From assembly GCA_026214975.1 (NCBI GenBank), contig CM047817.1:59738407-59802406 (forward strand): a DNA stretch of 64,000 nucleotides, given 5' to 3'. Shown one piece after another: positions 52,795 to 63,188 of this stretch. The notes beneath the pieces are model-generated. The model was not told the DNA's origin, did not search any database, and saw nothing but the letters and a program-made list of their open reading frames with translations. Origin of the DNA: Gentiana macrophylla. Its lineage: Eukaryota; Streptophyta; Magnoliopsida; Gentianales; Gentianaceae. The position numbers were made by a program, and so were the translations under genes. Numbering within the stretch: position 1 is the stretch's first letter; every line of letters starts with the position of its first letter.

Positions 52795-55700
52795 TTAGTC
52801 AATTTCTATCATTCCCAACTCAGTTCTCAACTTGCTAAATCTTTCATGACTGAGTGGTTTTGTGAAGATGCCAGCCAATTGATCTTCAGTAGGTATGTAT
52901 CTTGGTATGACATCTCATTTCTCAACATGATCTCTAATGAAATGATGCCTTGCATCAATGTGCTTTGTTCTTGAGTGTAATACTGGATTCTCAATAATGG
53001 ATATTGAACTTGTGTTGTCACACATGATTGGGATTGTCTTCTCCTCCATTCCATAATCCCTTAGCTATTGTCTGATCCAGAGTACTTGTGCACAACAACT
53101 ATCTGCTGCTATATATTATACTTCAGCTGATGATATGCATACGGGGTTTTTCTTTTTGCTAAACCATGATACTAGTCTGCTGCCTAGCATCTGACATGTT
53201 CTAGAGGTGCTTTTTCTATCTATTTTGCATCCAGCATAGTCAGAGTCTGATTATTATATTAATTTGAATCCTCCATCTTTTGGATACCAAATTCCAACAT
53301 TGATGGTGTTCTTCAGGTATTTGATTATTCTTTTAGCTGCTAAAAGATGTGATTCCTTTGGTTGAGCTTGAAATCTTGCACACACTCCTACTGCAAAAGC
53401 TATATCAGGTCTACTTGCAGTTAGATAGAGTAGGGATCCAATGATTCCTCTATACAGTTTTTGATCAACATCTTTTCCACTTTCATCTTTTCCAAGAGTG
53501 ACTCTTGCACATATTGGTGTATCTGATGTGCCACTTGTGTCCATGCGATACTTGTGAATAGGTCTTTAGTGTATTTGGCTTGATTTATGAAAATTCCATC
53601 TTTCATTTGTTTTACTAGTAGCCCAAGGAAGTAATTTAATTCTCCCATCATGTTCATCTGAAATTTGCTCTTCAATAGGTTTGCAAATTTCTCACACAAA
53701 TTTTCATCCTCTGATCCAAAGATAATATCATCAACATAGATTTGTACTGCAATGTACTTGTTCCTTCCTCTAGCTTGAAAAGAGTCTGATCTATAGTTCC
53801 CTTGGTTAATCCATTCTTGATCCGGAATTGTGATAGTGTCTCATACCAAGATCTAGGTGCATGTTTGAGTCCATAAAGTGCCTTTTTGAGCTTGTACACC
53901 TTATCTTCTTTCCCTTTGAGTTGAAAAACAAGAGGTTGTTCCACATATACTTCTTTTTCAAAAAGTCCATTCATAAATTCACTCTTGACATCCATTTGGT
54001 AAACTTTGAAGTCTTTGTGGGCTGCAAAAACTAGAAAGAGTCTGATTGCTTCCAATCTTGCTACTGGGGCAAAGGTTTCATCATAATCTATTCCTTCTGC
54101 TTGAGAGTAGCCTTTTGCAACTAGGCTTGCGTTGTTTCTAACAATTGTTCCTTGTTTATCCATCTTGTTTATGAATACCCATTTTGTTCCAATGATGTTG
54201 GCTATGTCTGGTCTGTCAACAAGTTCCCAGACTTCATTTCTTTCAAACTTATTTGGTTCTTCATGCATAGTTGTAATCCAATCAGCATCTTGGATTGCAT
54301 TATCTATTGTTTTGGGTTCTACTTGAGATAGAAAACATGTTAGCATATGCTCCAGTTGTCTTCTGGTTCTGACTCCTATATGAATGTCTCCAATGACTTG
54401 CTCTTCAGGATGATCGCTTAGCCAGTTGAGATATGGTTAAAGTTGTTCTTGACTTGGTGCTTCCACAACTTCAGCTTATGTATTAGCTTCATACTCTTGT
54501 GCTGGTACCTCTTCTGTTATATTGACTAGTGGTTCATCTTGATTTGCAAGATTGTGATTTAGAATGGTAGCCGGTACTGTTGTATTCATGTAAACTTGTC
54601 TTGGTCCTGCTTCTTCAAGTTCTTAAAGTCTTTCACCATTTGTGTTTGACTCATCAAAGACTACATGATTTGATTCTTCAATCACCAGGGTTCTTTTATT
54701 GAGTACTTTGAATGCTTTGCTGGTGTCTGAGTATCCTATAAAGATTGCTTCATTAGCTTTGTCATCAAAAGTGTTTAACTAGTTCCTGCTCAACACAAAG
54801 CATTTAGATCCAAACAAATGTAAATATGAGATATTAGGTTTTCTTCCATTCCATATTTCATATGGAGTTTTTCCATGATGTTTGTTGATGATTGATCTGT
54901 TTTGAGTATAGCATGCAGTATTTGCTACTTCAGCCCAGAATCTCTTTGGTAAACATGCTTCTGCAATCATTGTTACATCGCTTCTTTGAGAGTTTCTTTT
55001 TTCTTCTTCTGCTACACCATTTTGTTGTGGAGTCCCTGCTGCTGATAGTTGGTGCAGTACTCCATTTTATTCACAGTAGGTTCTGATAATTTCATTTAGA
55101 AATTTTGTGCCTCTATATAATCTGATCTTGATGATCTTTAGCTCCTTCTCATTTTGAATTCTTCTTAACAAATCTGGCAGCTTCTTGAGTGTCTCTCTCT
55201 TCTTGTTCATGAATATAGTCCAGGTGTATTTGGAGAAGTCATCTACCACTACCAGAGTGTATTTATTTCCACTTATACTGACTGGTGTGATAGGTCAAAA
55301 AAGATCCATATGTAGTAGATGTAGAATTCTTGTTCTTGATTGATAGGGCTTTGACTTGAAGGAGCTTTTGATTTGATTTCCTTTCTGACATGCATCACAG
55401 AGACTTTCCTTCTTGAATGTGATTTCTGGCAGAACTTCAACTAACTTGTTCTTTGATAATGTGTTGATGGTCTTGAAATTTAGGTGATTTAATCTTCTAT
55501 GCCAAATTCAGCTGGTTGATTGTTTACTTTTGACAAGCAAACAAGTTTCTGCTTTAGCTGTTCTCCAATCCACCACATACATGTTGTCTTCTCTTTTTTC
55601 TGCAAGAACCACTGTGTTGGTTTGGCTGTGAATCACCTTGCATCCTTCCTTGATGAAGTGCACATCGTAGCCTTTGTCTCAGAACTGACTGATACTCAAT

Positions 55701-55910
55701 AGGTTGAAGCTTAGTCCTTTAACATATGCCACATTGTGAATCTTCGAATTGTTTTTGAGCATTATGCCTTCCCCTTGAATTTACCAGGGTTTTCTTTGCC
55801 TCCAAAGGTGACTTTGGGTCCTTCAAAAGCTTTAAAGTCAGTGAGCCATCCCTTGTTTCCTGTCATGTGTCTGGAACATCCACCGTCTATGTACCAGACA
55901 TCCTACAAAA
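52795..55910 (-). pseudogene. pol: Sirevirus B pol: protease, integrase, RT, RNase H (many stops)
   Basis: Sense order: protease remnant with WYIDGGCSRHMTG (near 55880; family D-(T/S)-G, here DGG), integrase with zinc-site remnants (near 55390), VVDDFSKYTW-like sequence (near 55240) and AEVANTACYTQNRSIINKHH (near 54900), RT with GTKWVFINKMDKQG, VYQMDVKSEFMNGLFEKEVY (53950-54000) and the YVDD equivalent (near 53725), RNase H with ASRPDIAFAVGVCARFQAQP (53370-53420), ending at a stop at 52795-52797. The frame 54346-53672 is the longest open piece (224 aa). Integrase has many stops. It aligns with copy A pol. Confidence 0.88.
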
Positions 55911-56029
55911 CAAATTAATTATGTTTAGGTACCCAATACTGTTTGGGTTACCTGTTAGCAGTCATGCCTTCTACTCCAAGTGTATATCCAAATGATCTTC
56001 TTTTTGGATAGTTAAAGTCATCAACTTCA

Positions 56030-57943
56030 TATGTATAAGGCATGGCAGAATAGCTTCTAACTGATACATTTCTCTACTTTTGGTGCATTTGCATCCTTTT
56101 TCACTTTCCAATATGCAGTAGGAAACCTATGTTGCTTCATGTGTACAGGAATGACCCTTGGTTGGTTTTTCTTAAACACATGATGCATGGCATGAAATGG
56201 TTTCTTCCTGTATTTTGGGGGTGCAACATTCCAATCATCTTCTGAAGGGTAAAGTCTTTATTTACCTTTCAGAAAGCCTTTGCTTTTGGTTGACTGGATT
56301 GATGGTTTGGTCTGCTGTTTCACTACACTGGAGTTTGACTTCACCGGTGCAGGGTGAGTGGTTGAAACAATGGTCTGTCCATTTTTGAACTTTGGTCCAT
56401 TGTTGGTCCTAGATTCAGAATTGTGTTGTCCATTGTTTCTATTCTCATCCTGACTATTGTAGCCAAGACCAGATCTGGATCCAAACCTTTTTTAGGGTTT
56501 GTAAGCTGGTGCATTCAGTGGTGCAGTGGTGATCTTAACTGGTAGGGAAATTTTCTCAGCTGATCTTTCAACATTGGATGATTGATCATCTACAGTTTGT
56601 TGATCAGTTGGGTGAATCTCCTTACTAGTTTTTTCAGCTTTTACTTTGTCCAGTTCTTTCTTTAATCTTTTATTCTCCTTTCATAGATTCTCACACTCAT
56701 GTTCCAAAATTTAATGATTCAACTCAATTTCTTCAAATTTACTCATGAGATTTTGATTTAGGTTTGCAGAATCTAGTGAAAGAATATAAGATTGTGCAGT
56801 GTCAGATGTGGATGCACTCGATGATGATTATGGGCTAGAAGTTACCTCAGTTTCATTAGATTCTTTAGCCATAATACATAGGTAAGCCTTTTCATTTTCT
56901 GAGCTGTCAGGTTCATCATCAGAATCAGAATCATCTTCTAATGATTCTTCATTCTTTTCACTGCTAGATTCAGCTTTGAGTGCTTTCTTGCTTTTTCTCT
57001 TTTCAGTTGTCTTGTACTTCTTCTTGTCCTCATCTTTGTCTTTTTCTTCAAGACATTCAGGTTTGAAATGTCCTTTCTTCTTGCAGTTGAAACATCTGTA
57101 TTCATCATCCTTTTTCTACATGTCCTTGCTTGTGCTAGACTTCTTTTATGATGATGAACCTCCTTTGAATTGCTTATTTTTGCTAAACATGTCAAAACGT
57201 TTTACAAGTAGAGCTACATGTTCCTTCAGCTCCTGCATCTCTTTGCTGTTTGCATTAGCTATTTGACTTTCTGGTGTGCAACCAGTGCATTGGCCTTATG
57301 TGCCTCTGCATGTGCACTGTCTTCGCCGTTCAATTCAAATTCATGAGCCTTTAGATAAGACATTAGAGTTAAGGTATCAGTGGTTGAAAGATTTGTTGTC
57401 CCTCTGATTACTGATGTGATGATCTTCCATCTTCCAGGTAGGCCTCTCAAGATCTTCAAGCACACTTCTTTCTGTGGATATGTGTGTCCAAGTTGTTGTA
57501 GTTCAATGATGATGCTTGAGAATCTATTGTCCATTTGATCAATGGTTTCACCAGCCTTCATTTTGAAGTTCTCAAATTTCTGTTTTGCAACGGACATTTT
57601 GTTTTCCTTGACTGCTTCTGATCCTTCATTGATCAGTGCCAATTTGTCCCACATCTCCTTTGCTGTTTTGCAATCTTTGATCCTCATGAACATGTTACCG
57701 TACAGAGTCTTCAAAATCATGTCTTTTGCAACGAAATCGAGATTTGCTCTTCTCTTGTCATCCTTGGTCCAATCATTCTTGAGTTTGTCTATTATTTTCC
57801 CTTGATCTGCTCATGTGGCTACCACAGTTGTAATCTCGATTAGGCCATCATTAATTACATCCAGCATCTCCTCATGAGTTGCTGCAAGATGAGACAACAT
57901 TCTTATTTTGTATTCATCAAAATTATTAACATTGAATACATGT
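56030..57943 (-). pseudogene. gag: Sirevirus B gag with CCHC zinc knuckle (several stops)
   Basis: The capsid part begins near 57943 with FNVNNFDEYK and RMLSHLAATHEEMLDVIN and continues in the frame 57720-57259 with NMFMRIKDCKTAKEMWDKL, GETIDQMDNRFSSIIIEL and VCLKILRGLPGRWKIITSV. Beyond a shift the nucleocapsid has CFNCKKKGHFKPEC (near 57080) followed by Lys/Glu-rich and Ser/Asp-rich stretches. The C-terminal region runs to about 56030 with KSKGFLKGK and VIPVHMKQHRFPTAYWK. A long C-terminal extension after the zinc knuckle is usual for Sirevirus gag. The start is uncertain because a stop lies just upstream of 57943. Confidence 0.85.
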
Positions 57944-57976
57944 ACCTTTCACATAAAATTTGAGGAATCCATAAAT

Positions 57977-57980
<4 letters not shown>

Positions 57981-58050
<70 letters not shown>
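57981..58050. repeat. (AT)35 microsatellite in the Sirevirus B leader
   Basis: A pure AT run of about 70 bp between gag and the primer site. The leader is otherwise short, so the run probably expanded after insertion. Open frames across it are artefacts of the repeat. Confidence 0.95.
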
Positions 58051-58054
<4 letters not shown>

Positions 58055-58122
58055 AGCACTGATTTGAAAAACTATTTTGAAAATATGTGATCTCCTTGTT
58101 ACCAGAAAATAGATTTGAACAG

Positions 58123-58134
58123 GTTCTGATACTA
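58123..58134 (-). other. Degenerate primer binding site (initiator tRNA-Met type)
   Basis: The sense strand reads TAGTATCAGAAC followed by CTGTTC; copia elements use TGGTATCAGAGC, complementary to initiator tRNA-Met, so 10 of 12 bases match. A second weaker match, TGGTATAGGAGT (9 of 12), lies nearer the LTR at about 58142-58153. One may be a decayed duplicate of the other. Confidence 0.55.
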
Positions 58135-58156
58135 GGAACACTACTCCTATACCAAT

Positions 58157-59539
58157 TGTGAGTCCCAGAGAAGGGTAAAACTATAGTCAGTGGGGGGGTG
58201 AATGACTATGGTGGAGTTTCAAAAACATTTCTTGTATTCAAAAGCTTTTGGGCAGCGGATAAGTCCCTTCTTAATATGTTGTTTCAAAGTAGATTACGTA
58301 ATCACAGATATAAGATACGATATAAGCAATTAAATAAATGCAATTGCTGAAAGTAAATTGACACAAAGGTTTATAGTGGTTTAGGGTGGTGTAATCCCTT
58401 AATCCACACTTCTCTTGTGATGATTGGAGGAATTAACTATTGTTTTCACAGATACAATAGCCTGATTGTCCTTGACTACACAAGCTTCACAATCTTCAAG
58501 ACTATCACTCCCTGGCTTCAACAGCTTCAGTGACTCAGTCTTTTTCACAACTCCTTGAGAACAAATCTTTCAGCAGCTATCACAAACACAACTCCTTCTC
58601 AGATGGCTCTGATTCAGTTGCTTGGTTGAGGTGAATTGGATTCACAAAACTTGCTGATCAAACTCAACGCTTGATGTTGGAATTGTAGTTCTCAGTTTTG
58701 AGTTGATCACTAGATGATTCGTTTTCAGCACAGATAGAAGGCTTTTCACTTTGACAGCGTTTTTTCTCAGATTCAAATCCTTATACTATTGTTTGTCAAT
58801 GCCTTATATTTATAGCCTTGATAATCCTTGATTTGAATTTCCGTCCGTTGGCTATATTAATTGTGGGAATAATCCTTGATTTTATTCTTGATTCCCCCTT
58901 AATTATATTCTCCTTGATTTTAGTGATCGGATTTTTCTTCAAACGTTTATCAGAAAATCCGTCCTTGATTGACCCTCTATTGATTGTGCATTTAATACTT
59001 GATCCTCTATATCTTCTTCATATTTCAAAATCTGCAAGTAAGGTTTACTTGGCCGTTCTCTGAATAGTTAAGTGACTATCTGACTTTGCCGTTTAGATCT
59101 TCCTTCACTGCTTTGTCTTCACTTAGCCGATGGTCAGTTCACTTTGCCGATTCACTATTTCCTTCATTCTTTTAGATTCAGGAGAATATTTGTACTTCAC
59201 TGATCCTTGATTTGTGTGAGATCAGTGTACACCATATTTAAACATTAAGTTTCATCATTTGAAACATAAGTTAGACTTATCCAAGGTCATCACAGAATTC
59301 CTTGGTTAAAAGTCTGACCATAATGTCTTCATGCTTCTCTGCTGGTACTTGGCTGGCCTCACTTTGCCAAAAATCTGTTTCACTTTGCCGTCCTACCAAC
59401 TAGTACAATACTTGTCTGACTTATCTTATACAACATGTCAGACTCTAAGGAAAGACTTATACAGAGAATTCTAACTTAGTTCAGGCTTGCTATAACAACT
59501 AGTATGGCCATCATCAAAACATAATAAATGTTCCTAACA
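58157..59539 (-). repeat. Shared LTR: 5' LTR of Sirevirus B and 3' LTR of Sirevirus C (1383 bp)
   Basis: On the minus strand it begins TGTTAGGAACATTTATT and ends CTCTGGGACTCACA. On its high-coordinate side it is preceded by copy C's polypurine tract (AAAAAGGGGAAAT, 59540-59552), and on its low side it is followed by copy B's primer site and gag. No target duplication separates the two. The hairpin at 58180-58212 has the same arms as LTR B. Confidence 0.88.
58180..58212 (-). other. C-run hairpin in the shared Sirevirus LTR
   Basis: Arms ACTATAGTCA and TGACTATGGT flank a loop with seven G and TGAA on the plus strand. Confidence 0.8.
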
Positions 59540-62500
59540 ATTTCCCCTTTTTGATGATGCCAAAACCCTCATAAGCCTGAACATAAGTATACCAAAAATT
59601 TTCATAATAAACACTAGAATAAAACTTAACAATTTTATTCATCCATTTAAGGGAAATAGAAATATAGGTTCAAAATATATTCAAAGTACAGTAATTATAT
59701 CTTGCTCAATTCTGCTTTGTACCTCTTGAATTTTTGGTCTGAACCTCCTCCATATCTTTCCAATCAATTTCCGGAAACTTCCACTTCTAGTATGCCATAG
59801 CAGTGTACTCAGAGACTCCCTGGAATATCTTCTTGTTGAAGAGTTTGCGAAAGTCAGGAATGGTCTCATTTGCTCTGGGTTCTCCAAAGTATTTTTCAAG
59901 TCTATCCCTAGCTTCAGCAATGTGTGAGTCAGCAAACTTGATACTCTTGAACAGAACCCATTGTTCTTGTCGGTTCATCTTCCCCATAGGATCGAAGAAT
60001 TTTGCCATGTAATTGAAATCTTCTTGTTGTTCACTGGGCAAATCTTCTGGTCCTTGTGCAGAGAGGGGTATGGTTGTACTTGGTCTGGTGATTGAATTTG
60101 ATCCAGCATTCTGGTTGACGGATGTATGTTATCTCTTAACATCATTGTAGATTTTGCCATATCAATTCTCATCTTCTCATCTTGATATCTTAGCCAGTCT
60201 GCCCAAACTTCATCTTGCATTTGATTTGGATACATGCCGTTTTGGACTCTGAAGAATTCTCTTACATTGTTTAGTACTTCAACATCATACTCTTCCCTGT
60301 GTCTGTGAGTTCTTTTCTCACCCGTATATCTGGTGCTGCTGCTTCATCTGCTGGTGTTACTTTTGCTAGTGCTAACTTTTTGTTGGTTTTCTAATCCTTT
60401 TTGCTGAATTGATCCAGATCTCTGTTGTCTACCTGATCTATCTCTATCATCATCTCGTCTTTGAATGGGATGAGGGAAACCTATGCAGGGTTTATTTGAT
60501 TTCTTTTCCCTCTCCTCCCTTGAATTTCTTAGCTGCTCTTCAGCTTCATTTCGAATTCTCAGTTCCCTGTCCCTTGCTCTTACCTGCTCCTCAACAAAAT
60601 TTGGGGGTCTGGCTGTTGATCCTCCGGGCCTATAATTTTACCTCTTTTTGGCAGCATCAATACCTTGTTGGAGCAAGATGTTGTTTGTAGCTTCGGTTGT
60701 ACCAATCAGTGTGTCCAGTTTGGAGTCGATTGATGTAAATCTGGCATCATGATCATTTAACCTCCTGATTACATGGCCAAACATTGTGCCAAGTGCTGAA
60801 TCCATTGCTTCGTTTTCCTGAGATATGTGTTGTCCTAGACCTGCGAGATTGTTAGAAAAATTGATATTCATCTATTTGATCAGGTCGGCCTGTCTTTGCA
60901 CAACAATGTTTTGTGCATCAATATACTCATCAATAGCCTGGAATCTTCTCTCAATAGAGTGAATTTCATCTTTAAATGCTGAAGTCATGGATCTGAGATA
61001 CATGGCTTGTTCCAGCTCCTCAGCCAGCCAATCTGATGCCTTTTCAAAGGCATCACTTGTTATGGCAATGTTCAGTTGAGTAAATGTGTGACGGATTGCA
61101 GCTGGCTCTGGTAAAGTTTGTTGTCCTCTGTCTGGAAGTTGAGTAACATATATACCAGCTTCTACTTATTCAAGGACTTGAGTGGAAGTGAATTGTGGTG
61201 CATCACTGTCTTCTATTCCCCCTTGCTCTATGCTGAGAATTGCCTTGACCGGAGTTGCAGCAGCTGTGCCAGTGTCCAATACTGCTGTAGGGTCAGCTGG
61301 TGTGTCAATAGATAGTGGCTGATGTGTTGTCTTAGCTGGTGAGGTTGGCTTTTCTGAGGCATGTGTTTGTGGAAATGAGCTTAAGGGAATGTTATCATCA
61401 ATTGCATCAGCTATTCGTTCATCCTCTTTATCTTGGCCATCAGTAGTATCCTTTGGATCATTTCCATTGCCATTTTGATCAGCATCATCATCATTGTGAT
61501 CATCATCATCATCAGGGTTATCACTTTCATCAGCTAATTCATCACTTTCTTTGTCAGAGGGTGGATGTATCTTAGCTTTCGCTGCATCAACCATATCCCA
61601 AAGTGGTGACTCGTCAAGTACACCAACCAGGGTTGATATCCTAAGAAAGTTAAAAAAACAAGCCTCATCAGCAAGTATGCATTCTGAGTCTTGAAGCTGA
61701 ATTCTGGAATCACCTTCCTTCCATTCAAGATATGCTGCAATTTGACCATAAATATCATTTGCAGACAACTTTGCCGGTTCTTCTGGAGTTTCTTCATCAT
61801 GATCTTCAGTATCTCCTACAACCTCCTCATTTTGAGGTTGTTCATCCTCACTTCCACTTTCTACCTCTGGTTGATCTGCTGCTACTTCAGAATCCTCTTC
61901 TTCTTCATCAATTATCTTTCCAAAATCTTCCTTGTCCAAATTTCTTTGAACCTATTGCTTTTTTCTTTGGCCCGAAGTGCGTTTTGTGGTTTGCTTTCTC
62001 TTTCCTCCTCCTGCTTGCTTTTGATGTTTGACATAAGTAAACATGGTTTTGGATTCATGCAACTTATGGAGTGGGACAACTGATACTTTTAAACATTGCA
62101 AAAGATAGTGTAGTTGAATCCCATAGGATTTCTTTACCCAGAAGATCCCCTTTTTCTGCTTTCCATCTGCTAATCCCTTTTTAGCTGTGGTTGCCTCTCT
62201 CTGGATTTGTTCTTTGATTCTCAGGAAAAAATAAGTTTCCCAATTAAACTCCAGACTGTGATATATGATTCCTATAAGACGCATTCTGACCTCTGTCATG
62301 GCATCGTTTGCCCCTAACTTTCCTTCAATTGTTTTCCCAACTAAGGCACTGAATTCATTGAAAGACTTCTTTAAGGTAGATCTAAGACAGTTTGAATTTT
62401 AGGGCCTGGGTTTGTCATTTTAGCGATTTGTATCCCAGAATTCATCCAATTTTTATGGAACGAGAGCAACTTTTGCTTGACCTTTATTTGAAAGTTTGAG

Positions 62501-62907
62501 ATGTTTGCAAATTACCTTCATTGTAATGACCACTTCTGTGTTGTTGACAGATGCAATGATCTTATCTTCCTCCCATTTGTCACCTTTTTCTACAGGGAGC
62601 CTAGGGACATATTTTGCAGTCTTCCAGAAAGAGATTAGACTTTCATAGCAAATATCAGTGATTGGAGGATTTAGAAAAGTCGATAATCTTAGGGTTTTGC
62701 ATTCAGTTGCCAGTTTTTGTGCGTCTTCATCATTTCCACATAGCTTTAAGTAGTGTTCATCTTGAAAGAATGACCTAGTGGCAATTGATTTCTCATACTA
62801 TTTTCCAGTTTGAGTGTTTGAAGAGGATGAAGACATTGTTTGAGATTTGAGAGAGGGCTTTGATTTTGTAATGAGAAAATAGGGTTTATGATTTGTAGGA
62901 GAGTGTA
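59540..62907 (-). mobile_element. Sirevirus copy C, 3' remnant upstream of the shared LTR
   Basis: Only the downstream ORF, its first ~70 bp of leader and the polypurine tract (59540-59552) remain. It matches copy B closely up to about 62907, after which sequence unlike B (about 62908-62933) leads into Tork-like integrase. Gag, pol and the TATA box are absent. Confidence 0.8.
59690..62836 (-). pseudogene. Sirevirus C downstream (env-like position) ORF, broken
   Basis: Start ATG at 62836 (MSSSSNTQTGK), kept as in copy A. Open pieces include 61939-61166 (257 aa; KEDFGKIIDEEEEDSEVAAD, SANDIYGQIAAYLEWKEGDS, FLRISTLVGVLDESPLWDMV, then an Asp-rich run), 60871-60638 (GLGQHISQENEAM) and 60041-59787 (DRLEKYFGEPRANETIPDF). 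It ends near 59690 with the KRYKAEL motif. The long acidic 257-aa piece without a stop is the best-kept central region among the three copies. The role is unknown. Confidence 0.78.
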
Positions 62908-63188
62908 ATGGTTTAAGCAATGTTGTCGGTACAGAGAAATACTCATTAAACCATGCATCATACTCTCCACCTCAATCACTATGAATCACTTGGATTTGTT
63001 TGCTAAGTTGATTCTCAACTTCATTCTTTTAATGCTTAAAAGCATCAAGATCCAAATCATTACTATGCAACAAATATACCTAACAATATCTTGTGTTATC
63101 ATTGATAAAAGTAAAAAACTCTTTTTACCGCCTCAGGTTTGCACAAACTTTAAATCACAAATATCCGTGTGAATTAAATCCGAAGAAT
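62908..63188 (-). pseudogene. Tork-like unit iv: integrase core fragment
   Basis: Sense-strand DLIHTDICDLKFVQT-like sequence at about 63180-63140 and HSDRGGEYDAWFNEYF at about 62980-62935 match units main and ii. The fragment breaks off on the high side at about 63188, in the middle of a segment present in the other units, and on the low side at about 62934 near Sirevirus C. About 25 bp of filler (62908-62933), partly complementary to neighbouring bases (ggtttaa and ttaaacc), lie at that junction. By comparison with unit ii roughly 1.3 kb of integrase and RT are missing before 47467. Confidence 0.75.

Larger units (their letters stand above)
47468..59539 (-). mobile_element. Sirevirus (Ty1/copia) copy B, full length with two LTRs (12.1 kb)
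   Basis: Minus-strand order: 5' LTR (59539-58157), primer site, gag, protease, integrase, RT, RNase H, 0.6 kb intergenic region with TATA box, downstream ORF, polypurine tract and 3' LTR (48864-47468). The 5' LTR is at the same time the 3' LTR of copy C, whose polypurine tract abuts it at 59540. All coding regions carry stops. It is the same family as copy A. It lies within Tork-like unit iv. Confidence 0.9.
18568..63188 (-). mobile_element. Tork-like Ty1/copia array (head-to-tail units), heavily invaded
   Basis: Minus-strand copia sequence is interrupted by younger elements but stays in the same order and orientation. From right to left: unit iv (integrase 62934-63188, RT/RNase H 46650-47467), a unit boundary (45530-46640), unit main (protease 42523-43200, integrase and RT 34404-35541, RT/RNase H 25511-26473, end of RNase H 23560-23670), a second boundary (22377-23560) and unit ii (protease to RNase H, 18910-22020). 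Removing inserted elements from unit main leaves about 4.53 kb, plus about 0.1 kb lost at one junction; unit ii with its boundary is about 4.65 kb. No gag with a zinc knuckle was found in any unit. The assignment to Tork rests on motifs such as DTGATRHVC-like and KVWGCL and is tentative. Confidence 0.7.

Noticed and set aside
57908..58141. Small ORFs encoding repeated Ile-Tyr
   Set aside because: They are translations of the (AT)35 microsatellite on both strands.
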